From the NCBI GenBank assembly GCA_949284415.1, contig CASDVM010000005.1, positions 1 through 64,000 of the forward strand: DNA of 64,000 bases, read 5' to 3'. This document shows, piece after piece, positions 57,222 through 64,000 of the stretch. This DNA is from an uncultured bacterium (GTDB taxonomy: Bacteria; Cyanobacteriota; Vampirovibrionia; Gastranaerophilales; Gastranaerophilaceae). Under the pieces are notes generated by a model that did not search any database, was not told the DNA's origin, and saw only the letters and a program-made list of their open reading frames with translations. Position 1 is the first letter of the stretch. Every line of letters begins with the position of its first letter. The position numbers were made by a program, and so were the translations under genes.

Positions 57222-57259
57222 ATTATGTGCCATCTGGCGGTCGACTATAGGCACATAAT
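57222..57259. promoter_or_regulatory. 10-bp inverted repeat upstream of the XRE gene
   Basis: ATTATGTGCC (57222-57231) and GGCACATAAT (57250-57259), 18 nt apart, between the AsmA-like gene and the XRE gene. No T run follows. It may be an operator for the XRE protein or a weak terminator. Confidence 0.5.
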
Positions 57260-57276
57260 TGCATACATTATTTTGT

Positions 57277-57492
57277 ATGTCAAGTAATGTACAAGAAAGA
57301 TTTGCTAAAAAGCTGAATTTAATACGGAAAAACAAAGGTCTTTCTCAAGAAGAATTAGCTTTTTTATGCGGAATTGACAGAACTTATATTGGTAGAATTG
57401 ACCGTTGTGAACGTACCCCTGGTTTAGTTGTTTTGCAAAAAATTGCTGATGGCTTGAATATGACACTCCCGGAATTGTTAACTTTTGACTAA
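57277..57492 (+). CDS. Small XRE-family regulator
   Basis: 71 aa from ATG 57277, a compact single-domain helix-turn-helix protein (LNLIRKNKGLSQEELAFLCG, IDRTYIGRIDRCERTPGL, VVLQKIADGLNMTLPELL). The fold resembles Cro/C.-type controllers of about 70-80 residues, such as restriction-modification control proteins, but no restriction genes are here. A TTG at 57259 would add six residues. A CATTAT lies 5 nt before the ATG, with no ribosome binding site. Confidence 0.87.
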   Translation: MSSNVQERFAKKLNLIRKNKGLSQEELAFLCGIDRTYIGRIDRCERTPGLVVLQKIADGLNMTLPELLTFD

Positions 57493-57521
57493 AAGATTAT
57501 AGATAAATATTTTTGTTAGAT

Positions 57522-57908
57522 TTAATTTAGCACCATAATCCCCAAATTCAAATATGCTGCAAAGCATATCCAGATTATATACGGAATTAACAAGTATGCT
57601 GATACTTTTGAAATTTTATAAAATGAAATAATTGTCAAAATCAAAAATACCAGAAGCAAGATTATTATGATAAGACTTAGCGGAATGTTATGAAGATAGA
57701 AAAATACAGGACTCCAGCTAAAATTTAACAAAAGCTGAATAAGAAAAAATCCTGCACCTGATTTTTTATCTTTATCCGTTTTGGCAGACATAAAAATAAA
57801 AAAAGACAAAAATATCAGTATATAAATAATTCCCCAAACAGGTGCAAAAATCTCTGACGGCGGAGTAAGAGGCGATTTATTCAGTGTGTTGTACCAGTTT
57901 AAATCCAT
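57522..57908 (-). CDS. TspO/MBR-family membrane protein
   Basis: 128 aa with five membrane segments. Family motifs: WYNTLNKSPLTPPSEIFAPV and WGIIYILI at the N-terminus, NFSWSPVFFYLHN in the middle, and WICFAAYLNLGIMVLN at the C-terminus. TspO proteins bind porphyrins and other hydrophobic ligands and are linked with stress responses. It is slightly shorter than usual (about 150 aa) and has fewer Trp. Ligand unknown. Confidence 0.88.
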   Translation of the reverse strand: MDLNWYNTLNKSPLTPPSEIFAPVWGIIYILIFLSFFIFMSAKTDKDKKSGAGFFLIQLLLNFSWSPVFFYLHNIPLSLIIIILLLVFLILTIISFYKISKVSAYLLIPYIIWICFAAYLNLGIMVLN

Positions 57909-57996
57909 AAATTAATTATTGAAAATAATAAAAATTTTTCATCAGACGGATTGCTATATTTTGTAAACACTTATTAAGATTTTTATTTTTCCCCTC

Positions 57997-58025
57997 TTGA
58001 CTGAGAGTGAACTCTCAAATATACA
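57997..58025 (+). promoter_or_regulatory. Promoter of the DXS-like gene with a palindrome in the spacer
   Basis: TTGACT at 57997-58002, 17 bp, TATACA at 58020-58025. The spacer holds TGAGAGT-GA-ACTCTCA (58002-58017), a perfect 7-2-7 palindrome, a likely operator for an unidentified regulator. The MerR protein at 59.9 kb is one candidate. Confidence 0.6.
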
Positions 58026-58060
58026 ATATTATTGTATAAATTAAAAAAGGAGAGCATTAA

Positions 58061-59815
58061 ATGATTTTAGACAAAGTAAACAATCCTGATGATTTGAAAA
58101 ATTTATCCGTTGATGAAATGAATTATCTGGCTGATGAAATCAGAGAATTAATTATAAAAAAAGTAAACACAACAGGCGGGCACATGGGGCCTAATTTAGG
58201 TATTATAGAAACTACTATCGCAATGCATTATGTGTTTAATTCTCCTGTTGACAAAATTGTTTTTGATGTTTCTCACCAGTGTTACCCTCATAAGATTTTG
58301 ACAGGCAGAAAAGAAGGATTTACTGATCCAGACAAATATTTGGAATATACAGGCTACACAGCGCCTGAAGAAAGTGAACATGACATTTTTAAAATAGGTC
58401 ATACCTCAACTGCCGCAAGTTTAGCTGCAGGTCTTGCAAAGGCAAGGGATTTAAAGGGCGAAAAATCAAACGTAATTGCAATAGTCGGAGACGGTTCTTT
58501 GAGCGGAGGTGAAGCTCTTGAAGGGCTTGATAATGCTGCTGCACTCGGAACAAATATTATAATTGTGATTAATGATAATGATATGTCTATTGCGGAAAAC
58601 CACGGAGGGATTTATAAAAACCTTAAACTTTTAAGAGATACAGAAGGTCAGGCCGAATGCAATTTGTTTAAAGCGATGGGATTTGATTATATTTATGTAG
58701 ATGAAGGCAACAATATTGCAAAGATGATTGAAGCTTTTCAAAAGGTGAAAGATATTAATCATCCTGTTGTTGTTCATATTAAGACCATAAAAGGGCATGG
58801 CCTTGCAGCAGCAGAAGAAAATAAAGAAGTATTTCACTGGGTAGTCCCTGGAATTTTAGATGCAAAAACTTCTGCTCCTTGTCCTCAGATTGAAGATTAT
58901 AATTCGGTAACAAAAGATTTTATTCTCAAAAAAATTGAAGAAGATAAAACAACTGTGGTGGTTACAGCCGCAACTCCCGGAGTTTTCGGATTCGATTCGG
59001 AATACAGGAAAAAGCTGGGTGTTCATTATACTGATGTCGGTATTGCAGAAGAACATGCGGTTGCTTATTCCTCGGCGCTTGCAAAGGCCGGTGCAAAACC
59101 TATTTTAACAATAATGAGTTCTTTTGTACAAAGAACTTATGACCAGCTTTCTCAGGATTTGTGTCTTAATAAATCTCCGCTTGTTATTCTTGTTTACTGG
59201 GGCGGAATATCGGATGCGGATGCAACTCATCTTTGTTCGTTTGATATGTCAATGATGTCGAATATCCCGAATCTTACATATCTTGCGCCGACAAATAAAG
59301 AAGAATATCTGGCAATGCTTGAATATGCATATTCGCAAAATCACGGTCCTGTCGCAATAAGAGTTCCGTCAATTCCGCTTTATTCAACAGGTGTTGAAGA
59401 TAGAACGGATTATTCGGCTTCGAATAAATTTAAGCTCGAAGAAAAAGGTGAAAAAATTGCATTATTAGGACTTGGCAATTTCTTTAATCTTGCAAAAGAC
59501 GTTAAAGATGAGATTAAAAATAAACTCAATATTAATGCAACTCTTATTAATCCGCGCTTTATTACAGGTATTGATAAAGAGCTTCTTGAAAGTTTGAAAG
59601 CCGATCATAAAGTCGTAATAACTCTTGAAGACGGCATACTAAACGGCGGATTCGGCGAAAAAATCGCGCGTTTTTACGGAAATTCCGATATGAAAGTTCT
59701 GAATTACGGAGCCGAAAAAGAGTTTACGGACAGAGTGCCGTTGAGTGAACTTTACAGCCGTTACAGACTCAGGAAAGAATTGATATCGGAAGATATAGAA
59801 AAGATTTTAAAATAA
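58061..59815 (+). CDS. DXS-like thiamine-diphosphate enzyme (1-deoxy-D-xylulose-5-phosphate synthase family)
   Basis: 584 aa, a little shorter than typical DXS (about 620). Thiamine-diphosphate features are intact: GGHMGPNLG (His), VGDGSLSGGEALEG (metal/diphosphate motif), INDNDMSIAENHG, and DVGIAEEHAV (catalytic Glu). DVSHQCYPHKILTGR is DXS-like. However, the DRAG segment of DXS reads YWGG and the PRG of the late RYPRG motif reads PSIP, so the two Arg that hold glyceraldehyde-3-phosphate in E. coli DXS appear absent. The acceptor may differ. AAAAGGAGAG precedes the ATG. Similar proteins are known in Firmicutes, so transfer is possible. Confidence 0.82.
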   Translation: MILDKVNNPDDLKNLSVDEMNYLADEIRELIIKKVNTTGGHMGPNLGIIETTIAMHYVFNSPVDKIVFDVSHQCYPHKILTGRKEGFTDPDKYLEYTGYTAPEESEHDIFKIGHTSTAASLAAGLAKARDLKGEKSNVIAIVGDGSLSGGEALEGLDNAAALGTNIIIVINDNDMSIAENHGGIYKNLKLLRDTEGQAECNLFKAMGFDYIYVDEGNNIAKMIEAFQKVKDINHPVVVHIKTIKGHGLAAAEENKEVFHWVVPGILDAKTSAPCPQIEDYNSVTKDFILKKIEEDKTTVVVTAATPGVFGFDSEYRKKLGVHYTDVGIAEEHAVAYSSALAKAGAKPILTIMSSFVQRTYDQLSQDLCLNKSPLVILVYWGGISDADATHLCSFDMSMMSNIPNLTYLAPTNKEEYLAMLEYAYSQNHGPVAIRVPSIPLYSTGVEDRTDYSASNKFKLEEKGEKIALLGLGNFFNLAKDVKDEIKNKLNINATLINPRFITGIDKELLESLKADHKVVITLEDGILNGGFGEKIARFYGNSDMKVLNYGAEKEFTDRVPLSELYSRYRLRKELISEDIEKILK

Positions 59816-59835
59816 TTATTTTAATCAGATATAAT

Positions 59836-59867
59836 AAAAGCGGCCTTTGATATAAGACCGCTTTTTA
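59836..59867 (+). terminator. Terminator of the DXS-like gene
   Basis: AAAAGCGG (59836-59843) pairs with CCGCTTTT (59858-59865), extended by CTT/AAG with one mismatch, then T. Confidence 0.82.
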
Positions 59868-59931
59868 TTTTATCTTTGAGTTACTATCAAGTATGAGTTA
59901 TTTATGATATAATTTTTTCAGGAGGTATTTT

Positions 59932-60348
59932 ATGTATACTGTAAAAGAAGTGGCGGAAAAAATGGATGTATCGGAACACACATTGCGTTTTTGGGCCAAA
60001 AGCGGTTTTTTCCCTTTTGTAAAAAGAGATAAAAATAATGTAAGAATGTTTTCCGACAACGATCTCGGGTGGGTTAAAATGGTTAAATGCCTCCGCTCTG
60101 TCGGTACCGAAAATAAGGCAATAAAACGCTATATTGATTTATGTATAATGGGAGATTCCACAGTTAAAGAGCGTTATGATATTATTCATGAAACAAAAGT
60201 TAAAGCTTTAAAGCAAATGGAGGAATGTAAAAAGCAGATAGATGTTCTTGAATTTAAAGAAGCTTTTTATCAAAATCTTATAAAAAATAATCTTAAAGAT
60301 ACGTGGAATCCGATGAATCAGACGGAACCGGTAAATTCTGCCGTGTAA
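59932..60348 (+). CDS. MerR-family transcriptional regulator
   Basis: 138 aa with AGGAGGT before the ATG. N-terminal MerR helix-turn-helix and wing (YTVKEVAEKMDVSEHTLRFW, then FPFVKRDKNNVRMFSDNDL) and a C-terminal coiled-coil dimerisation helix (about 80-125). No Cys pair for a metal sensor is in the tail (one Cys in MEECKK). The ligand is unknown. Its end overlaps the longest hydE frame, suggesting co-transcription and perhaps control of hydE. Confidence 0.9.
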   Translation: MYTVKEVAEKMDVSEHTLRFWAKSGFFPFVKRDKNNVRMFSDNDLGWVKMVKCLRSVGTENKAIKRYIDLCIMGDSTVKERYDIIHETKVKALKQMEECKKQIDVLEFKEAFYQNLIKNNLKDTWNPMNQTEPVNSAV

Positions 60349-60365
60349 GCCGGGAGCAGGACGTT

Positions 60366-61370
60366 TTGGAAAATTTTTCAAAAAAAGAAATTATTGATTT
60401 GTTAAAAGATGACAGTCAAAATGATTGGCTGTTTTCGCTTGCCAATAAAGTGAGAAAAGAATACACGGGAGACGAAGTTCATTTACGTGGTCTTATCGAG
60501 TTTTCAAACTTTTGCAGAGGTACTTGTAAATACTGCGGAGTGAGAGCCGAAAATAAATTTGCAAGAAGATACAGAATTGCTCCGGATGATATTATTGAAA
60601 CAGCTAAAACTGCATGTGAAGCCGGATATAAAACAATTGTTCTTCAGTCGGGCGAGGATATGTATTTTACCCGAAAAATTATGTCAGATACAGTCGCTGA
60701 AATTAAAAAATTTGATACAGCAGTAACTCTAAGTATCGGCGAAAGAAGTTTTGAAGAGTATAAATCTTTCAGGCAAAGCGGTGCAGACAGATATTTAATA
60801 AGAATTGAAACAACCGACAGAAATTTATATAAAAAAATGCACCCTTCAATGGATTTTGATAACAGAATAAGATGCCTTAAAGATTTAAAAACTTTAGGTT
60901 ATGAAACCGGTACGGGCTGTCTTGTCGGCTTGCCTGAGCAGACAATAGAATCTCTAGCCGGTGATATTTTGTTTTTTAAGGATATAAATGCGGATATGGT
61001 TGGGATTGGTCCTTTTATTGCGCATCCTCAGACTCCTTTAAAGGATTACCCGAACGGCGATTTTACTCTTGCATTAAAGGTAATGGCAATCACAAGAATT
61101 CTGCTCAAAGATATTAATATACCTGCAACAACGGCTATGGAAACACTTAATCCGGACGGGCGTTTAATTGCTCTTCAGTGCGGGGCAAATGTTATTATGC
61201 CGAATGTAACGGATTTTAATTACAGTGAAAAATATGATATTTACCCTAATAAGGCTCATCTTGATGATGATATATTAAAATCGCGTGCAATAATTGAAAA
61301 TAGACTCAAATCAATAGGCAGAACCGTTGCTAATGATTACGGATTCAGGCCTAAAAAAACAAGCCGATAG
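60366..61370 (+). CDS. hydE: [FeFe]-hydrogenase maturase HydE (radical SAM)
   Basis: 334 aa from TTG 60366, with GGGAGCAGG upstream; a GTG at 60303, inside merR, is the alternative. HydE is a radical SAM enzyme in assembly of the H-cluster diiron subsite. The cluster motif is CRGTCKYCG (C50, C54, C57), followed by TIVLQSGED, SIGERSFEEY, IRIETTDRNLYKKMHP and GIGPFIAHPQTPL, the normal HydE pattern. hydF, hydG and the hydrogenase are not in the window. The last codons overlap the 3' end of tRNA-Thr on the other strand. Confidence 0.92.
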   Translation: MENFSKKEIIDLLKDDSQNDWLFSLANKVRKEYTGDEVHLRGLIEFSNFCRGTCKYCGVRAENKFARRYRIAPDDIIETAKTACEAGYKTIVLQSGEDMYFTRKIMSDTVAEIKKFDTAVTLSIGERSFEEYKSFRQSGADRYLIRIETTDRNLYKKMHPSMDFDNRIRCLKDLKTLGYETGTGCLVGLPEQTIESLAGDILFFKDINADMVGIGPFIAHPQTPLKDYPNGDFTLALKVMAITRILLKDINIPATTAMETLNPDGRLIALQCGANVIMPNVTDFNYSEKYDIYPNKAHLDDDILKSRAIIENRLKSIGRTVANDYGFRPKKTSR

Positions 61371-61434
61371 TGAGATTTGAACTCACGACCTACTCATTAC
61401 GAATGAGTTGCTCTGCCGGCTGAGCTATATCGGC
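61362..61434 (-). tRNA. tRNA-Thr (anticodon CGT)
   Basis: 73 nt. Acceptor stem GCCGATA/TATCGGC, D arm GCTCAGCCGGCAGAGC, anticodon arm ACTCA-TTCGTAA-TGAGT with anticodon CGT, variable loop AGGTC, T arm GTGAG-TTCAAAT-CTCAC. The discriminator base is T; CCA is not encoded. A T-rich stretch follows. It reads codon ACG. The acceptor stem overlaps the hydE stop codon. Confidence 0.95.
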
Positions 61435-61486
61435 CTGTATGATTTATTATAACCGTTAATTGTATCTCCTGTCAACAGCTTGTTAT

Positions 61487-61525
61487 AAAAAAAATAGATT
61501 GTCTCTCAGACAATCTATTTTTTTT
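61487..61525. terminator. Terminator (17-bp perfect stem)
   Basis: AAAAAAAATAGATTGTC (61487-61503) pairs with GACAATCTATTTTTTTT (61509-61525). It closes the minus-strand hydrolase operon, whose last stop is at 61542. Confidence 0.88.
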
Positions 61526-61541
61526 AACTTTATTTCTAAAG

Positions 61542-62561
61542 TTATTTAAGATATTCTTTGTAAAATGCCTCTATTTTATCAAAAGGTATTTTTTCAAGAT
61601 TGTCATAAAGGTCTGTGTGGTTTGCATCAGGTACAATGTATAATTCTTTGTTGCTGCCTTTTAATTTTTTGAAAGCATCTTCCGAAAAGTAACGGCTGTG
61701 TGCCTTTTCTCCGTGAATCATCAATACGGGATTTCTTATTTCATCACTGAAAGCGAGTATGGGCATGTTTATTAAAGACAGCGATGATGTTGTATTCCAG
61801 CCACCGTTTGAGCCTATTGAGCGTTTGTGAAATCCCCGTTTTGTTTTATAAAATGCAACGTAATCTTTTACAAACTGCGGTTCATCACCTGTGAGTTTGT
61901 CAGGCAGACCCTGTGATTTTGCGTAAGTTCCGTTTTTGAAATCTTCGGTTCTTTGTTTGTTGAGTTTTTCTTTTAATTCATAACGGGCATTTTCATCCGT
62001 TGAATCAAAGTAGCCTCTTGCCGTAACTCTTGTCATATCATACATTGTTACGGTAACTGTTGCTCTTATTCTTGTATCGACAGCTGCTGCGTTTAAGCCG
62101 AATCCTCCAAATCCGCAGATACCTAAAATTCCTATTCTGTCAGGATTAACAAAGTTTAAATTGCTTAAATAGTCAACAGCTGCGCTGAAGTCTTCCGTAT
62201 TTATATCCGGTGATGCAACATTACGCGGTTCGCCTCCGCTTTCGCCCGTGTAGGAAGGATCAAATGCCAGAGTTACAAAACCGCGTTCGGCAAGCGTCTG
62301 TGCATAACGCCCCGAAACCTGTTCTTTTACGGCTCCGAAAGGACCGCTTATTGCAATGGCTGCTAATTTGCCTTCAGGCATACTTTTTGGCATATATAAG
62401 TCGCCCGTTAAATTTATGCCGTATCTGTTTGTAAAATGGACTTTTTCAATATTAACTTTATCGCTTTTCGGAAAAGTTTTGTCCCAATTTTCTGCATTAC
62501 TCATAGATGAACCTCCAATCAGTAATAAAAATATAATAAAACTAATTAATACACCTTTCAT
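61542..62561 (-). CDS. Secreted alpha/beta hydrolase, dienelactone hydrolase-like
   Basis: 339 aa. A signal peptide (about 1-23, ending SNAEN) is followed by an alpha/beta hydrolase core. The nucleophile elbow reads GILGICGFGGFG, with Cys at the nucleophile position, as in dienelactone hydrolases and relatives. An acid (D/E near HGEKAHSRYF) and the late His in DANHTDLYD complete a plausible triad. It resembles the YcjY/polyketide-type hydrolase group. Substrate unknown. It lies 19 nt after the second hydrolase gene, in one operon facing the LysR gene. Confidence 0.85.
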   Translation of the reverse strand: MKGVLISFIIFLLLIGGSSMSNAENWDKTFPKSDKVNIEKVHFTNRYGINLTGDLYMPKSMPEGKLAAIAISGPFGAVKEQVSGRYAQTLAERGFVTLAFDPSYTGESGGEPRNVASPDINTEDFSAAVDYLSNLNFVNPDRIGILGICGFGGFGLNAAAVDTRIRATVTVTMYDMTRVTARGYFDSTDENARYELKEKLNKQRTEDFKNGTYAKSQGLPDKLTGDEPQFVKDYVAFYKTKRGFHKRSIGSNGGWNTTSSLSLINMPILAFSDEIRNPVLMIHGEKAHSRYFSEDAFKKLKGSNKELYIVPDANHTDLYDNLEKIPFDKIEAFYKEYLK

Positions 62562-62579
62562 TTACCTTCCTTTCTCGTA

Positions 62580-63452
62580 TTAAACTTTTGCCGGTACTTT
62601 TTGCCGAGCAATCTCTAAAATTACCCCCGCATATTCTTCATGTTTTCCGTAAAAAATATGTGATGCGTCAGGAATTATGATAATTTCGTTGTCTTGCGGA
62701 TGTTTGCAATGCGAGTTTATTTTCTCCATAAATCCTTTTGCATCGCCATCTGTCAGGCTGTCTTTTTCGCCTATCACAAATGAACCGTTAATTTTAATAT
62801 TATAAAGCGAATCAGTCTCGCCTTCATTGCTTATTACAGGGCAGTTTTTCAGGTTATATGCGTTGTAAAAATCCAGAACCGTGCTTGCACACATTGGTGA
62901 AAATCCGCCGAAAAGATACGGAAGAATTTCATTTCCTCTTCCTTCTGCTTCAAATTTTTCAGCAAGTTCAATACATTTTTTTACATTTGGCATAACATTA
63001 AACCAGTGCGCCAGATCTACAGGAGCCGATACAATAAAGTAGTCAACAAAATTATCGGGTGTATTGCCGAGATAATGTATAATTTTGTTTGAACCGAGCG
63101 AGTGTCCCGCAAGTATTATATTTGTAAAGCCGAGTTCTTTTGCGTATTTTACATAACTTTCCACATCTTCATAAACTAGGCTGAAATCGTCATAGACTAC
63201 ACCTGTATACTTTTGTTTACCGGTTGTAAAATCCGAATATGCAATGCATGAAAATGCATCCATAGCGTGTCCTGCAATACAGGCTGTATTATTGGCGTTT
63301 AACAACTCTCCTGCTGCTGTAAGAAGGTCATTTTGAAATACATTACTGCATATTCCGCTCATTATGATAACGACCGTATTCATCGTGTTATCACCCCACA
63401 TCGCTCCTTTTAATTCAAGGCCTCTGGGCGTATTTACTCTTATAATTTTCAT
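62580..63452 (-). CDS. Alpha/beta hydrolase
   Basis: 290 aa. The Ser nucleophile is in ILAGHSLGSNKII (GHSLG), an oxyanion-side VIIMSGICSNVFQ segment is near the N-terminus, and the late DASHIFYGK gives the His. It resembles DUF1749/serine-hydrolase-like esterases. No signal peptide. AAAAGGAGGCAGC precedes the ATG. Divergent from a LysR regulator, which probably controls this operon. Confidence 0.83.
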   Translation of the reverse strand: MKIIRVNTPRGLELKGAMWGDNTMNTVVIIMSGICSNVFQNDLLTAAGELLNANNTACIAGHAMDAFSCIAYSDFTTGKQKYTGVVYDDFSLVYEDVESYVKYAKELGFTNIILAGHSLGSNKIIHYLGNTPDNFVDYFIVSAPVDLAHWFNVMPNVKKCIELAEKFEAEGRGNEILPYLFGGFSPMCASTVLDFYNAYNLKNCPVISNEGETDSLYNIKINGSFVIGEKDSLTDGDAKGFMEKINSHCKHPQDNEIIIIPDASHIFYGKHEEYAGVILEIARQKVPAKV

Positions 63453-63525
63453 AAGCTGCCTCCTTTTTATATTATTTACGATTTTTATAAAATAGCAAAT
63501 ACTTATATTACATATTTATCTATAC

Positions 63526-63554
63526 TTGACGGGCATAGTTAAATGCTGTATGAT
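63526..63554 (+). promoter_or_regulatory. Promoter of the lysR-type gene
   Basis: TTGACG at 63526-63531, 17 bp, TATGAT at 63549-63554. The 120-bp divergent gap is the natural site for LysR binding. ATA-N11-TAT (63535-63551) is a possible LysR box. Confidence 0.5.
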
Positions 63555-63572
63555 TAAATACAAGGAGGTTAT

Positions 63573-64000
63573 ATGGAGGTTCGGGTTTTAAGATATTTTC
63601 TTACCGTTGCAAGAGAAGGAAGTATTACGGGAGCTGCAAATTATCTTCATCTCACACAACCTACGCTTTCAAGACAGCTTCAGGATTTGGAGAAAGAATT
63701 GGGGCAGAAACTGCTTATAAGGGGAAAACATAAAGTAATTCTTACTCCTGAAGGCATGATGCTTCGAAAACGTGCTGAGGAAATTGTTGAGCTGGTTGAG
63801 AAAACAGAAGCTGATTTCAGGTCTATAAATGATATAATAGGCGGAGATATTTATATAGGAAGCGGAGAAACCGATTCTATGAAATATATAGCTGAAATTA
63901 TGAAAGATATTCAGCAGATTTATCCTGATATAAAATTTCATATATACAGCGGAAATGCAGAAGATGTAACGGAGAAATTAGATAAAGGTTTGTTAGACTT
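63573..64000 (+). CDS. LysR-family transcriptional regulator (3' truncated by window)
   Basis: The first 142 residues are present. AAGGAGG is upstream of the ATG. The N-terminal winged helix is typical (LRYFLTVAREGSITGAANYL, HLTQPTLSRQLQDLEKELG, GMMLRKRAEEIVELVEKTEA). The effector domain begins at about residue 88 (GGDIYIGSGETDSMKYIAEI) and runs off the window. It is divergent from the two-hydrolase operon and is its likely regulator. Confidence 0.92.
   Translation, partial: MEVRVLRYFLTVAREGSITGAANYLHLTQPTLSRQLQDLEKELGQKLLIRGKHKVILTPEGMMLRKRAEEIVELVEKTEADFRSINDIIGGDIYIGSGETDSMKYIAEIMKDIQQIYPDIKFHIYSGNAEDVTEKLDKGLLD

Noticed and set aside
57277..57492. Restriction-modification controller
   Set aside because: Size and fold fit a C protein, but no methylase or endonuclease gene is nearby.
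1..64000. CRISPR arrays, prophage or integrated plasmid genes
   Set aside because: No regularly spaced direct repeats, Cas, integrase, phage structural or replication genes were seen.

Overview
The window looks like a chromosomal segment of a low-GC, non-photosynthetic relative of Cyanobacteria, most likely a gut-type Gastranaerophilales (Melainabacteria/Vampirovibrionia). This is inference. It rests on the AT-rich sequence, prepilins with the FTLAEVLITLGIIGVVAAMT signature, an outer-membrane and Kdo toolkit (kdsC, kdsD, TolC-like protein, AsmA-like protein, lspA), and fermentative markers (Rex, [Fe-S] serine dehydratase, the FeFe-hydrogenase maturase HydE). No photosynthesis or respiration genes are seen. 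The standard genetic code fits.

Layout. 1-4.1 kb: end of an unknown gene, a G10 tract, a prepilin, then HEAT-queC-DUF366-SPOR. 4.2-13.9 kb: surE, sdaAB-sdaAA, coaX, rex, pdxJ, an orphan murT, and a YtxH/DUF948 cluster. 13.9-25.1 kb: rluD, lspA, leuS carrying two in-frame repeat insertions, two gene remnants, then murC-murB-ddl-ftsQ-nadE. 25.2-30.6 kb: an MBL hydrolase, rpmI-rplT behind a leader attenuator, yajQ, a prepilin/XRE pair enclosed by long inverted repeats, and panD. 30.8-40.6 kb: a GH13-like enzyme in an operon with two large related membrane proteins, then uppP, queD-kdsC-kdsD, and a membrane-anchored ADP-ribosyltransferase-like protein. 40.7-48 kb: an ArsB/NhaD transporter, an MFS/HlyD/MarR plus TolC efflux locus, and a radical SAM protein. 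48-53.4 kb: a GH77-like protein, a flavoprotein, a Zn/Cd P-type ATPase and its ArsR regulator. 53.4-64 kb: WG-repeat protein and AsmA-like protein around a 42-bp palindrome, an XRE regulator, TspO, a DXS-like enzyme, MerR-hydE, tRNA-Thr, two alpha/beta hydrolases and a divergent LysR.

The main non-standard signals are: (i) a promoter and Shine-Dalgarno-led ORF interrupted by G10 ahead of a prepilin, where one extra G would fuse the frames; (ii) inverted repeats of 70/70 and about 104/109 identical bases flanking a prepilin/regulator pair; (iii) dispersed palindromic repeats, two of them translated inside leuS; (iv) enzymes with altered key residues (NadE glutaminase domain, ADP-ribosyltransferase ExE, DXS-like substrate site); (v) several regulator genes whose -10 box sits 6 nt before the ATG, suggesting leaderless mRNAs; and (vi) well-formed operators for MarR, ArsR and an unknown factor at the DXS-like gene. 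No CRISPR array, transposase, integrase or phage gene was seen.
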